The notes below the pieces were generated by a model. The model saw nothing but the letters and a program-made list of their open reading frames with translations. It had not been told where the DNA came from and did no database searches. DNA of 64,000 nt from the NCBI RefSeq assembly GCF_003589595.1, contig NW_020653726.1:11572618-11636617 (forward strand). The letters are read 5' to 3'. Below, piece after piece: positions 21,811-32,556 of this stretch (position 1 is its first letter; each line of letters begins with the position of its first letter). The stretch is from Hyposmocoma kahamanoa (lineage: Eukaryota; Arthropoda; Insecta; Lepidoptera; Cosmopterigidae). Made by a program: the position numbers and the translations under genes.

Positions 21811-22189
21811 AGTTCGAAAAAATATGCCACTAAACCACGGAACGAACCTGCGAACCTTACGAATTTTTCCATGTGCTTGTTCCAGATCTCTGTGAATGAT
21901 TTTTTAACCACTTTTTATGCCGAGCGCTATCTGTGAGAAATATATTTTTCACCTGCCCAAAAATTATATTTACAAAAGTTTACATTAAAAAAAATATATT
22001 AAATTACAGATACATAAAATCTCTAAAATCTAAAAAATTGTGTGTTATTACTGAAACGCAACTGATATGGGTATATGATGTGTTTATGAAGTCATATTAA
22101 ACGTCAGATATCATATGACGTCATGGGAAATACTATGGCAGACAACAGAAGTTATTTTTGTGTAGTCTGTTATTTTCTTTCAATTATTA

Positions 22190-22492
22190 GTGTCTATTAA
22201 CTACATGTCATTTTACAATATTTATAACTATCATTATACTTATAAATATGCTGAAGCTCACATCGACAGCTTCATGACAGTCTTACAGAAGAAATCAGCG
22301 TCTTTATTGAACAGAATACGTGACAGCAGCAACGGCCTCCCGAAGCGATTCTCGGCTAGGAGTGAGTGCCCCATAATGCGGCATTTAGTAATAAACACAA
22401 AATCTTTCGTGGAACTTAAGTATTTACCTTCTAAAATAAATACTTCATGGATCTCTATTGTCCGTAATATAAATTTATTATTACCTTTTTAA
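22190..22492 (+). pseudogene. LINE RT C-terminal fragment
   Basis: The 100-codon frame contains AHIDSFMTVLQKKSASLLNR, IRDSSNGLPKRF and SECPIMRHLV. This pattern (S-L/F-xxLLxxR..S...R.RxSxN) with a final W/L-shaped end resembles the last ~60 residues of LINE reverse transcriptases of the CR1/I type. The first ~25 codons of the frame are AT-rich DNA and not part of it. There is no catalytic core, and the frame is interrupted at its 3' end by the MITE starting at 22491. Confidence 0.45.
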
Positions 22493-22915
22493 CCGACTTC
22501 AAAAAAGGGGGAGGTTCTCAATCCGACTGTATGTTTTGTTTGTATGTATGTTTGCGAACCAATTTTCATGATTCTTTTTTTGTTGGATAGAGGGTATCTC
22601 CATAGTGGTCCTATTTAATTTTGAAGAAAATCATCCACCTCTAAGGGTGGCTGTTCACGCATGAAGGTTCATTTTTATAAATAGCGCTTAAATGTTATTA
22701 TAAGGAGCAATTATTTTAATGGTTGATTGTGCTAATTGCCAATGCAAGGCGTTTTTCTCTCACAATATACTTTTAGTAGTTTATTATCTCCTGTGTCAGT
22801 ATAGTAGCGAACTAGGGAATGAATCCAAGTTTGCGCACTTTCCGGTAACCGATTTCAATAAAACTTTGTAATTATATGTACATAATTCCACGCATTTTTG
22901 AGGTCGGTTTTTTTT
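22491..22915 (+). mobile_element. ACCGACTTC MITE, copy 2
   Basis: Complete ~425-base copy with clear ends: AACCGACTTCAAAAAAGGGG on the left and TTTTTGAGGTCGGTTTTTTT on the right, which are inverted repeats. The internal blocks AATCATCCACCTCTAAGGGT and TCCGGTAACCGATTTCAATA match the other copies. It carries no coding capacity. Confidence 0.8.
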
Positions 22916-22929
22916 AGTACTCTGTACTG

Positions 22930-23490
22930 AGATTATTTTATTCAAGTGACAGCTTTGTCTTACTGTAAACAACACAAGGCTTAACCCATAAAGGTTTAAA
23001 AAACTTCCTTCCACGTAAAACATTATTTGAAACTTTGGGCCGAACTATCGGAAATGCATGTTTACTTCCGAAGGTGTTATGTTTCTCTACGTAATGGTGC
23101 AGAATATACGAAAGCATGTTCCAGATATTCCACAATATCAGGACATATTTCTGAAATACTTCTTTCATAGCTGTTGCGGAGCACGAATTCGTTTCAAGAA
23201 TAAAAATTGTATTGCACTCGTTGCTTGCGATATTCGTTGCTTACCTACGTGACCCATCTAACGCCCATGGATAGGTTCATTTTAAAATGTTATTGATTTA
23301 TGATAAAAAAACTTTTTTATAAAATACTTTCGTGTCATGCCCGTAGTTGCAATCTGCAGTAAACTTCATACTGTTTACTGCGATAGAGGCATGTTCCACT
23401 CGGTGGACTAATATATTTAGCATTGTGGCCGGGCTGGGTAAATACACAGAAATCTAGTGCCTATTTATTTAGATTTCTGTGGGTAAATAT
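22930..23490. other. Spacer, no feature recognised
   Basis: Several short frames (64-76 codons) on both strands overlap here without any recognisable domain. The block TTAGATTTCTGTGGGTAA near 23469 and AGAAATCTAGTGCCTATTTA near 23448 form a small inverted repeat around AGATTTCT. Confidence 0.4.
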
Positions 23491-23837
23491 TACATATACG
23501 TGAGGCGCACTATAAGTTTCCGGAATGAATAAGAAAAAAATACTATAAATGGTCAGAAATGAATTTATTGTTTCTCAAAATATTATCTGTCAGCGTTAAT
23601 GCACTTTTTCATACGAAAGATCCAATTTTGAAAACATTTATGCTATTCTACGTGACAATCTCTAAAACATATTTTTTATACTCCTCGACAGTCTCTTTCG
23701 GTGATGAAAATCGTTGACCGCGTAACTGGTTCTTAATTTTAAATAAAAGTCACAAGGTGCCAGATCGGGACCGTACGCGGGTTGGCTCATAAAGTCAACG
23801 TTGTTCACCTTCAAATATTCATTTGTCTGTCTGGCCG

Positions 23838-23893
23838 TCTGCAGCTTGGCCTCTACTAATTCCTAGTCACCTATAAGGCTCTTGGCACTTGTC
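23838..23893 (-). repeat. LINE filler segment inside mariner copy 2
   Basis: GCAGCTTGGCCTCTACTAAT and TCCTAGTCACCTATAAGGCT match the Jockey-group LINE at 47143-47185 (CAGCTTCGTCTCTAGTAATT, CCGAGTCACCTATAAGCCTC). It sits inside the transposase, flanked on both sides by the mariner words TCTGGCCGT and GTCTGGCCGT. Mariner copy 1 has no such insert at this point. Confidence 0.75.
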
Positions 23894-24616
23894 AGTCTGG
23901 CCGTGTGAGAACCGGCATTATCGTGGTGCAAGATGATACGGCATTTACGGTTATTTTTACGGAGTTTGTCAATAACTTCCGGCAAACAAATGGTCGATAC
24001 GGCATTTACGGTTATTTTTATGGAGTTTGTCTATAACTTCCGGCAAACAAATGGTCGTGTACCAATCACTATTAACTTTTAAACTTTATTTATTTATTTA
24101 TTTTTTATTAATTTTATTAATTTTTTTTTTTATTAATTATTAATTTTTTTTATTTATTAACTATTAAATTTTTACGGAGTCTGTCAATAACTTCCGGCAA
24201 ACAAATGGTCGTGTACCAATCACTATTAACGGTACAACGATTCTTCAAACCAACAGTAGCCACGTGTCCAGTTTTATTAAATAAAGAAGCAATCATCCGC
24301 TTAGAGGCACTTTGCACGTGCGCCACTTTGGTTGGTTTCGGCTCATCTCGAAAGACCCATACGCTCGATTGCTTTGTTTTGGGATCGGAACTATAAATCC
24401 ATGTTTCGTCACCTGTTGCTATGTCCCACACAAGTTTGACGCCCCTTCCTTGAATCTGGTAAGCATGGCATTGCACCAAGAGACGTGATCCGTTTTTTGA
24501 GCATCAGTGAAATTGTGTGGTATCCACCGAGAGCACAGCTTTTTCACACTAAAATGTTTGTGTAGTATTGATTGCATTTCACTCATGCCTATGCCCAAAG
24601 ATGTCCGAATCTTATG

Positions 24617-24889
24617 TTATGTCACATGCCTGTCTGTTTTGATCATACGGCGCACAGCAGCGATGTTTTTGTTGTTCACAGCAGTGGCCGGGCGACCATC
24701 ACGAAATTCATCACTGAGATTCACACGAGCGCGTTTGAATTTTGTAAACCAGCTATAAATAGTCGTCTTGCATGGTGCTTCATCGCCAAAAGCAGTTTGA
24801 AGCCGAGCTGTTAAATTACACTTAAAGTCGTAGAAAATCATACTACGCAAATTTTCACGATTTAAATCAATGGTGATGTAGATAAGCAA
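24617..24889 (-). pseudogene. mariner transposase N-terminal part (copy 2)
   Basis: A 90-codon frame with LQTAFGDEAPCKTTIYSWFT, KFKRARVNLSDEFRDGRPAT and NKNIAAVRRMIKTDRHVT. Relative to copy 1 it lacks the short SFA block before LQTAFGD (ARLQTAF against QRSFARFQTAF). It stops after RHVT because of a frameshift. The downstream part of the transposase continues in another frame at 24150-24479, including the ATGDETWIY motif. Confidence 0.8.
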
Positions 24890-25049
24890 TTTCTAAAATG
24901 ACGCCACAATGTAAAAACATATGACAGTCAGATGAAAACACACTGTATTCTACAGCCAAAGAGTACCATTTCCAAATGTTGTATTTACTTTTTAAATATT
25001 GTTTATGTCTGTGACCAGTTCCGGAAACTTATAGGGCGCCCTATGTAGT

Positions 25050-25745
25050 ACATACTTAACAGCTATGTTTTTAAATTTGTTGGAACATTTTATGAACTTA
25101 AAAAAAACCTAGCAAGGGTCTTTAAGATAGATGCTTATGGAAGCGCTGCAGTGGCATCACTGTAGCGCTGCAGCCGCGCCACTACTAATTTCATAGAATA
25201 TTTAGTATTGCAGTTGCAGCGCCACACTAAAAATTGATATTCCAAATTCCGAATGGCATTTTTCATTTTTATTTTATTTTAACTGAATGTAATTATCACA
25301 ATCGTGGTAACCGATATAATTTGATACATTCATTGACTAGGCCACATTCCATAAACAGTGTACAAAGCGCGATAAAATTAGCGTTAGTAATTATTTTGCT
25401 GTGAAACTACATTCTCAAATGTATATGCTAAGGTAAATAAATTACACTTCAAATCGTCAAATTGGTTAAACACCAATTTTATTCATTCATCAGAAACTGT
25501 AGGGGCGAATGCGTCAGAAATTCTAGTGCTTGTTCTTTTTAAAGAAATATTTGTTAACATTTTTATTTACAATATTTATTTTAAAACTTCAAAGGTAAAA
25601 CCAACCTGAAAGAGCTAAACGGATCACTCTCATTAATTTCTTTGTCAGCCAAATACAAAAGCTGTGTAATAAACAACCTTTTGTGTAAAGTTTCTGTTTG
25701 ACGTTAGTTCTAAGCCTGAAAAAAACAAAATTTTGAATTTCTACA
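25050..25745. other. Spacer, no gene recognised
   Basis: AT-rich DNA except for 25139-25220, where GCGCTGCAG occurs twice, around GGAAGCGCTGCAGTGGCATC and CACTGTAGCGCTGCAGCCGC, giving local inverted and direct repeats. No repeat family is recognised. Confidence 0.4.
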
Positions 25746-25751
25746 GGAATT

Positions 25752-25960
25752 TAACTGCTTCCGTGGTCGAACGGTTGCCTTGCTGGTCTGCCACGTAGAG
25801 ATCCGGGTTCGATTCCTGAGATGGGAAAAATATTTGAAAATCCTACATTTATTTCTAACCTGATTTTGTGTGAGTTGTCTATGTGTCCATGGCACCCGTG
25901 ATACAGGCGTTTCCCTCGCGCGGGCATATAAATGTGTGCGTTATTATTATTATTTTACTA
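25752..25960 (+). repeat. SINE-P, tRNA-derived, sense copy
   Basis: The head reads TGCTTCCGTGGTCGAACGGT (A-box like) and ATCCGGGTTCGATTCCTGAG with the B-box GGTTCGATTCC. The body GTGAGTTGTCTATGTGTCCA and TTTCCCTCGCGCGGGCAT leads to a TTATTATTATT tail. It is a Pol III-type SINE of about 200 bases. Other copies in this window are on the minus strand or are fragments. The body is more diverged than in those copies. Confidence 0.85.
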
Positions 25961-26301
25961 CAAAAGTGTATACTCACGTCCACTGAAAACTTTCTGTACT
26001 GTATTTACTCGACAAAAATAACATCTACAGATAAGATGAAATTACCAACAAACGTGCACAAATTGTAATTGCTCACATTAACATAACTCAGGGTCTAATG
26101 ATCCACCTATCAATAGAACCATTTGAGGTCTATGAGTGTCCATTTTATTACCTGCGGCCTTCGTAACTAAGGGCTGGCAAAATCTAATCTTTGTTTAGAA
26201 TGTACTTTGTAGAAATACCTATTGATAACGTGCAGTACATTTTAGACACAACAAAATTTTCTAATATATTTAGAACTAATACAATATAACTTTTTTATCT
26301 A

Positions 26302-26678
26302 AAAGAACCGTCCTCAAAAGTTCGTGGAATTACATGTATTTGCCAAGATTTATTGAAATCTATTACCGGAAAGTACCGGAAACTGGATTCACTCCTCTTT
26401 AGAGGTGGTATATTTTATTTAAATTTTTAATGGGACTAATACTGAGGTACCCTCTTTCTAACAAAAATAGAACCATCAAAATCGGTTCACAAATGCTATA
26501 AAATATTTGTACTAACAATAGCTTAAAAGTTTTTTTTGTACTATACTAACACCAATGGAACCTATTATCTGTAAATAAATATTTTGAATTTGAATTTGAA
26601 ATGCAGTCATCGCGTAACATACATACAACAAAATACAATAGAATTGAGAACCTCCTCATTTTTATGAAGTCTGTTAAA
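26302..26678 (-). mobile_element. ACCGACTTC MITE, copy 3, with a nested LINE tail
   Basis: Minus-strand copy: GAAGTCTGTTAAAA at the plus-strand right end is the element's left end, and GAACCGTCCTCAAAAGTTCG the other. Inside, AAAATCGGTTCACAAATGC and TCATCGCGTAACATACATAC are separated by a ~100-base foreign insert (26497-26598). Confidence 0.7.
26497..26598 (+). repeat. LINE 3' tail inserted in MITE copy 3
   Basis: Runs from TATAAAATATTTG to GTAAATAAATATTTTGAATT and a TTTGAATTTG tail. It is flanked by the perfect 6-bp duplication AAATGC (26491-26496 and 26599-26604). The (TTTGAA)n tail is typical of insect LINE 3' ends. It is strongly 5'-truncated and carries no coding part. Confidence 0.7.
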
Positions 26679-27084
26679 AATATAGCATTTCTAGATAAAC
26701 TTTGCATCATAAAGGAATTTCTCACTATTAAAATCTAAAACGTTGTCTTTAATTTCTTTTTTGAGGCTAACGAGTTTTCCTTTTTAAATTTCGTAGTTAT
26801 TTGGCATATATGTACACCTACCAATACTGCTGTGAGACTTTAAATTATAATTTTCACTATCGCCCACTAATTATTCGTCCGCTGAAATGGTTAAAGTGTT
26901 AGTTAAACATGCTATGCGCCGGTGAATAATATTTATACTACGAGGATACCAGCTCTATTAAATGCTAAATAATTGAATTTAATCCCCATTAATAAATGCG
27001 TTAATCTGGAATTCTTTTTAATGCTCCTGGATGGTACAACTTTTAGTAGTTATCTCTTTTTTTATGTATTTCTTCATGCCAGTG

Positions 27085-27650
27085 ACTAAAATGTGAGACT
27101 ACTTACTTGCAGTGGATTCTAACTTATTGTGGCATAGTGAATAATGAAAAGGTAGATTGTCTGGCGAAGGGGGCTTGTACTGATGGTGATACCCTTCCGT
27201 GTCTCCCGTTTTGTAGTGAATGTTTCGGTGTTGTAAAAAAAGAATTGTTATGATATGTGGAAGGGGTTTTTTGATTAAAGGTCGAAAACAGTGGGTGTAA
27301 GACTGTTCAAGCCGAACCGTTGAATTCTCCTTGAATCTAGGATTGCTTAAAGAGAAATGATTTAATCTTTGTATTACGCCTTCGCTCCGGACACGGTTTG
27401 TGTATATGATGAAGGAAACAGAGTCACTAAATTGTGCTTTATGTGATGTGAATGAAGATGTATATCATATCATATTGATGGAGTGTGAACGAAACGTTTC
27501 TCTTAGATTTGATGTAGCTGCAAATTGTGACCAATTTAGACAAATTGGCGGATGTAACAGCATCTTGGCCTTTCCTTTATCAAGGGAAGCCAAGATGCTA
27601 CATAAATTGGCGGCGAGAGATTTAAAGTTAAGGCAACTATAACCTGATTC
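27085..27650 (+). pseudogene. LINE RNase H and C-terminal fragment
   Basis: The first frame reads LQWILTYCGIVNNEKVDCLA then KGAC, the C-terminal part of an RNase H domain (consensus WxPSHxGIxGNExVDxLAK). Shifts follow, and an 80-codon frame at 27400-27642 reads ETESLNCALCDVNEDVYHII then LMECERNVSLR, the Cys-rich end of such LINE polyproteins. RNase H is found in the I and some R1/Jockey-related LINEs. Several stops between the two parts make it a relic. Confidence 0.65.
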
Positions 27651-27683
27651 AATTTTGTCTCTACTTTATTATACATTTTTTTT

Positions 27684-27888
27684 TTGCACACACTCAACAT
27701 AGCCCCGCACTAGGGAAACGCTGTGTCGCGGACGCCATGGACACACACATAGACAACCACAAATTACACCCAAACTCACGAGAGAAATAAATGTAAGCCA
27801 TACAAACATTTCTCCCGGCCCGGGAATCGAACCTGGGACCTCTGCGTGGCAGTCCGGCATGGTAACCGTTCGGCCACGGAGGCAGTTA
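27684..27888 (-). repeat. SINE-P, complete copy
   Basis: Full-length, ~205 bases. The minus strand starts AACTGCCTCCGTGGCCGAAC, with the B-box in GGTTCGATTCCCGGGCCGGG, a middle with TACATTTATTTCTCTCGTGA, and an end GCGGGGCTATGTTGAGTGTG. A T-run on the plus strand marks its A-rich end. The A- and B-boxes are intact, so Pol III recognition is plausible, though the SINE itself encodes nothing. Confidence 0.9.
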
Positions 27889-28721
27889 AATAATTATATG
27901 CATTTAGTGTTGAATCAGGTGATTTACAATGTCGCCCAACTTTTTTATATTTTTGCTTTTGGTGACATTGAGAAAAACAAATTAGTTAACGTCTAATAAA
28001 AATAATATACGGTCACTTAGACTAGAGTCCAGAACAGGTAAATTTGTTAAAGAGCTTTCAGTAATAACTTAAGATGAATATGTTCACGTATCAAAGAACC
28101 CTCTGCGCAGTACTAGAATGTATGTGACTTGACACATACACATTTACGTATAACTTGTGATACAACCTCACAGTCATTCATAATATAGCCTCACGGGCTA
28201 AGTGCCAGAATTATAAGTGCATAGCATATTAATTATTCTGCATGAAGCATGCAAATTGCCAAACGTCGAATAATTTTCTAAAAACAGAAACACCTGCTAA
28301 TGAGCTTTTAATATGCGGGTCAAGGTTACGGGATGTGGCCTATCGTGCCCTTGTCCAATCACGCGTAAGAAATAAAAATAAATTCTACATTTAGTCAGGT
28401 AAACTGAGTATCTTCGTGTGCGAGGCGTCTGGTCTTCGTCACTAGCTGAGAATTCACTTTTTCCTCACGAATATTCCACGTTAGAACTGAAACGCCGACT
28501 GCGATGATGATGTTTGCGGGGAGCTTTTCACATCTTCCGTACCTATTATCGTATGTTTCTAGATTTTCTTTATCAAGATATTTACTTTTTTCCAAGATAT
28601 ATAGCACTAAACTTGGAAAATTTTAGTTCTATTTTGAGTATCAGCTTCTTTGTTAATAATTTACTATGTTTTAATACAATATTCAGTACAATTAAATTAT
28701 GGAACGTGTAACCATTTGTGA

Positions 28722-28900
28722 GGGCTCGGGTTCGATCCCCGGCCGGGTCAGTGGAGAAAACTAATTTTTCTATATTGTGTCGGGTCTGGGTGTTTGTGGT
28801 ACCGTCGTTGTTTCCGATTTTCATAACACCAGTGTTTTTGGCTACTTACTTACTTACTTTGGGATCAAAGCAACGTATGTGATGTCTAATATTTATTTAT
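28722..28900 (+). repeat. SINE-S, tRNA-like B-box copy
   Basis: Has a perfect B-box (CTCGGGTTCGATCCCCGGCC), then CTAATTTTTCTATATTGTGT, GGGTCTGGGTGTTTGTGGTA, and ends TACTTTGGGATCAAAGCAAC with an ATTTATTTATT tail. The A-box is not clear. The same body occurs at 35272-35430. The structure and tail wording match a well-known class of lepidopteran SINEs. It is followed by the AT-rich spacer up to 29230, which holds a short GC-rich patch at 29045-29130. Confidence 0.7.
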
Positions 28901-29237
28901 TGGTTTTTATGTGTTTTTACAAACATGCTTTACGTGTATTATTTTTAGGTACTGCTAAAGTTAAAGTATAAAAAGCGTTGAAAAAGAATACAAAGATTGA
29001 TTTAACAATGCTTTACTGGTTTTACAAATACCTGCAAAATGTTGTACACGCCGATTTCGCGTCGATCTCGCCGCTCCGATGGAAAAACCATCAGACGCGC
29101 CGCCGACGATTTTACGGTCGGCCCACATCTCTTATAAGGTTACACTTGTGCAGATTACGTAAACAATGACAGATTATGTACAATAAAAACGATTATTCAA
29201 TGAATATTTGCCAGAAATAATATTCATTTGTACTTTT

Positions 29238-29874
29238 AACGGACTTAAAAAAAAAGGAGGAGGTTCTCAATTCGACAGTATGTTTCTCTTTTCTTTTTTT
29301 TTTGTATGTATATTACGCGATAACTCCGACCAGCATTTGTGAACCGATTTTGATGATTCTTTTTTGGTTTTTGATTTTGAAGAAAATATTCCACCTCTAA
29401 GGGTGGCAAACTATCTAACTAACTAACTCGGTGGGGATGAATCCGGTTTCGCGCACTTCCCGGTAACCGATTTCAATAAACTTGGCAAATAGATCTTTTT
29501 TATTTATATATATTTTTTAAATATTTCACGTACTGGAATATGTCACGGAAAGTGTGTTAAAGTATTCAAAGATTTTTTTAATTTACTGTATACAGAATCT
29601 TTTATGATTAAACTATTATTTTTTTATATAATAAGCACGCATTTATTCAACATAGCCCCGCACTATGGAAACCCTGTGTCGCGGGTGCCATGTACACACA
29701 CATAGACAACCATAAATTACATCCGAATTCACGAGAGTAACAAATGTAGGCCATACAAATATTTCTCCCTGCCCGGGAATCGAACCCGGGACCTCTCAGT
29801 CCGGCATGGTAACCGTTCGGCCACAGAGGCAGTTTAGATGTAGGTAATTCCATTAACTTTTGAGGTCGGTTTTT
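29238..29874 (+). mobile_element. ACCGACTTC MITE, copy 4, interrupted by a SINE
   Basis: The left end CGGACTTAAAAAAAAAGGAG and right end TTTTGAGGTCGGTTTTTAG enclose the family's internal blocks, including CGGTAACCGATTTCAATAAA. A 340-base insertion at 29495-29834, flanked by TAGAT, splits it near the right end. A GACTCTAA-free inner segment is deleted relative to copies 1 and 2. Confidence 0.75.
29641..29834 (-). repeat. SINE-P copy inside MITE copy 4
   Basis: SINE-P with head AACTGCCTCTGTGGCCGAAC (minus strand), but its A-to-B spacing is shortened: the block CTGCGTGGC is missing, leaving GACCTCTCAGTCCGGCATGG on the plus strand. The head sits directly at TAGAT (29835-29839); the matching TAGAT is at 29490-29494. 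The ~145 bases between that site and the SINE tail are AT-rich and unexplained. Confidence 0.8.
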
Positions 29875-30149
29875 AGTACTCTCTATTGAGATTACTAAAT
29901 CAATAAATAAATGCTTTCAATCTGTTGTGTACCAAACACTATGTGACGTCATACGTAAATACGCAACGAAACCTGGATTGTTATTTTGTGTTTTTTCTCC
30001 ATTTTAACTGTAAAAATGTTGAACGTGTGTGTTGTTTAATCAATACGTAAAATTCTCGCAAGCGGCAAGGACACATTGTCTAGTTTCTTACCAACGATGT
30101 CATGCGTTTTGAGTTGACAAGTAGTGCTGTTTGTGCGGCAATTTTATTT

Positions 30150-30260
30150 ACCAACTTCAAAAGAGGAGGAGGAATTCAACTCGACTGTATTTTCATTATA
30201 ATAATAATTTTGCGCGCTTTCCCATAACCGATTGTAAAGTTTGACGTTCCTTTTTTTTTA
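30150..30260 (+). mobile_element. ACCGACTTC MITE, copy 5, internally deleted
   Basis: Only ~110 bases: left end ACCAACTTCAAAAGAGGAGG followed by AACTCGACTGTATTTTCATT, then directly the 3' block TTGCGCGCTTTCCCATAACC. The central ~300 bases are missing. It adjoins the Bm1-like SINE at 30296. Confidence 0.6.
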
Positions 30261-30295
30261 ATAAAAATTATTGTTTATTTTGAATATAGTTTTAG

Positions 30296-30560
30296 GGACT
30301 CTCAGGCGACGGTTTAGGTCATAGTCCGTCACGCTGGCCCAATGCGGGCTGGGGACTTTATACGTTTTCCGAGGGTTACGAATCTTCCTCGGCGTGCACG
30401 TTTCATCACGAAGTTTTCTTTCACCGAAAAGCTCATGGTAAATTTCAAATTAAATTTTACACATAAATTCCGAAAATCTGTAGAGGTGCGAGCCCGGATT
30501 CGAAACCACGGCTTTTGATTGAGAGGCGGTAGGTCAAACCACTAGGCTACTACGGCTTTG
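30296..30560 (-). repeat. Bm1-like SINE, near full-length
   Basis: On the minus strand: GTAGTAGCCTAGTGGTTTGA (A-box), CGCCTCTCAATCAAAAGCCG, GTGGTTTCGAATCCGGGCTC (B-box), CTTTTCGGTGAAAGAAAACT and GCATTGGGCCAGCGTGACGG. This is the order expected for Bm1-type SINEs known from Bombyx. The plus strand begins CTCTCAGGCGACGGTTTAGG. It is the most complete Bm1-like copy in the window, and the B-box has one extra T. Confidence 0.8.
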
Positions 30561-31065
30561 TAATTTTTTTTACTGATGTCTGCGAAATACGGCGAAAGTA
30601 ATCCATTTTTTTTTCTGTACCAAGTAGATATAAATTAATGAATACATTTTATAGGCCAGGACATAATTCTATAACTGCTTATATCAGAATAATTTGCCTA
30701 AGCACACCGGGTAACTATTAGGGTATTCAATCACATATCGATCCGTTTTCGCTAACGACTGCTAACATTAAGCTACCATGGCAGTTCAAACTTGCTTCTC
30801 GATACAACATGTTGCCACGTGATTATCTACTGATTATCCAAAAGATTCAGCCACATTTCATTTTGGTAGTGGAAAATGAATTAAGCATCAAATTTCAAAT
30901 AATTTATAACCTACCATGTTGACTATCTTATGTAGGCGATTTTATTTAAAATATATATTTTAATTATTCATTAATAATTACGTGTTAGATTTTAATTAAA
31001 TGAACAAGGAAATAATTATAAAATTGTTTCTAAAAATAATTGGATTTGATTTTGTTCTGTGTGTG
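30561..31065. other. AT-rich spacer
   Basis: A block at 30715-30815 (TATCGATCCGTTTTCGCTAA and CTACCATGGCAGTTCAAACT) looks like repetitive DNA but has no second copy here. The rest is AT-rich without supported features. Confidence 0.35.
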
Positions 31066-31070
31066 TAGAC

Positions 31071-31352
31071 TGGACGAACTCTTTCACAAGGGTAAAAGAG
31101 TTCGTCCAGGGAAGTATTACCTTACTTATTTCTTTCGCCAAGTGGTAATGTAAGCATTACCGTGTTCCGGTATGAAGAGTGAGGGTACTGGTGAAATTTC
31201 AGGCAGGTGGCGATTATTGTCAACTTACGTCTCAGGGTGACGGGCGCAGTGCCTCATCAAATCTTTGCGATTTAAATCTCTTAGTGGCACTGCAACTGCA
31301 ACTGCTAAGGACAGGCGTGTCGCCTACCACTTGGTATTATAAAAAAAATACA
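31071..31352 (+). repeat. T290 with inverted 5' junction
   Basis: A sense copy from AGAGTTCGTCCAGGGAAGTA to TTGGTATTATAAAAAAAATA. Immediately upstream lies TGGACGAACTCTTTCACAAG (31071-31090), the antisense version of its own 5' end. The two ends form an inverted pair with a few bases between. This resembles the 5' inversions left by twin-priming of LINE-type retroposons. Confidence 0.7.
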
Positions 31353-31930
31353 GTTCTTGTAGTTTGTAACATTATTTTATTTTGCGAATTCAAAAGACAC
31401 TTTTGAGTAAATTTATAGACAGCAGAATAATGGCTTGAGCTTTTGATATGCGTCTGTTTATTATTAAATGTTAAAATATTTTTTATAGACGAGAAAAGAT
31501 CACCAAAATAAGTACGAATGAAAATAAAATGCTACAATTAAAATATACCGTTTCAACATTTACGTTTATAACGAGAGTCAAGAAAAATTACGCTTAAGAT
31601 TATTCCTTAACCACGTAGACCACGCTCTCTTATTTATAAAGTTATAAAAGATTTATAAAATTTTCTCTGGGTGCATTATTTTCGTTTTTATATTTCCATG
31701 ATTCTTTATACTATGCTTAATATAAGTTATACTATAATGCCAGCGATCACAAGGTAGTCGCGTCGCTTTGGAATAAATAAATACATCATATTTATTGATA
31801 AATTAACATTATATTATTCATTCTATCTAATCTGTTAATATCATTGGTAAACAAACTACTGGCACTTGATAATGTATAATAGAATTTTCCAAATTCTCAT
31901 TTAAGAAACTACTAATACGGCTCGCGTAAC
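31353..31930. other. AT-rich spacer
   Basis: AT-rich sequence without frames or repeats that I can name, lying between two T290 copies of opposite orientation. Confidence 0.45.
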
Positions 31931-32168
31931 TTTTTTGTATGACACCAAGTGATGGGACGCATATGTCATGCGAAAAGATCTGAGTGGCACTGCCACTGCC
32001 ACTGCGCTCATACTCTCAGATATAAGTTGACAAGACTCATGTGCCTGTAATTTCACCAGCATCCTTTACTCTTCCAAATCAGAACGCAGTAAGGCTCTTA
32101 ATAATGCTTGACGGCAGAAATAGACAAGGTGGCAGTACTTCCTGGACGAACTCTTTCACAAGAGCTTT
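31931..32168 (-). repeat. T290 retroposon tail
   Basis: Antisense copy starting with a T-run and GACACCAAGTGATGGGACGC. The block that follows is deleted down to AAAAGATCTGAGTGGCACTG. It ends at TGGACGAACTCTTTCACAAG. It abuts the 3' end of the R1-group LINE. Confidence 0.75.
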
Positions 32169-32556
32169 TTCTTCCTGGGGAAATCCTCCGAAGATACGTC
32201 TCGGGAACAGCGGACTACGGACTTCTACCAGCTAAAATCCCATGGTGGTGTTCTCAAGTGCTCTAGTGGAAGGTATCCGGGGTCGACTTTGCGCACTGGA
32301 ACCCACCCAGTACCTGAGAGGAGCTATGTCCTCCCACTCCCCCTCCTAACGGTGAAGCGAACCATACCGCCCCGTCGTTCATCTGGCGGCTGCGAAACTT
32401 ACTGCGACTAACGAAGCATCTCTGATCAGCAAGCTCTGATCGCCCGCAGCTGCGAAGGTACGCCGCCGCCGAGCAGGATCGGCCCTCTCTCGATCACGTT
32501 CGTAGGAGTCCTTTTGGAGTATCACCGCTTCATAAATAAATAAATAATAAATAAAT

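Larger units (their letters stand above)
23499..25045 (-). mobile_element. mariner element, copy 2 (with filler and duplications)
   Basis: Same family as copy 1, flanked by TA (23497-23498 and 25046-25047). Ends are CGTGAGGCGCACTATAAGTT and CCGGAAACTTATAGGGCGCC. Minus-strand pieces are QTAFGDEAPCKTTIYSWFTK, ATGDETWIYSSDPKTKQ (first D), LHHDNAGSHTAR (second D) and QPAYGPDLAPCDFY (third D). When a foreign segment at 23838-23893 is left out, 34 residues separate the second and third D, the mariner D34D signature. The normal S of YSPDLAP is G. Segments around 23930-24240 are locally repeated with AT-rich expansion. It is inactive. Confidence 0.9.

Noticed and set aside
27820..27888. tRNA gene on the minus strand
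   Set aside because: A- and B-boxes are present, but the acceptor and anticodon stems do not close and the same sequence recurs seven times with a SINE body and tail.
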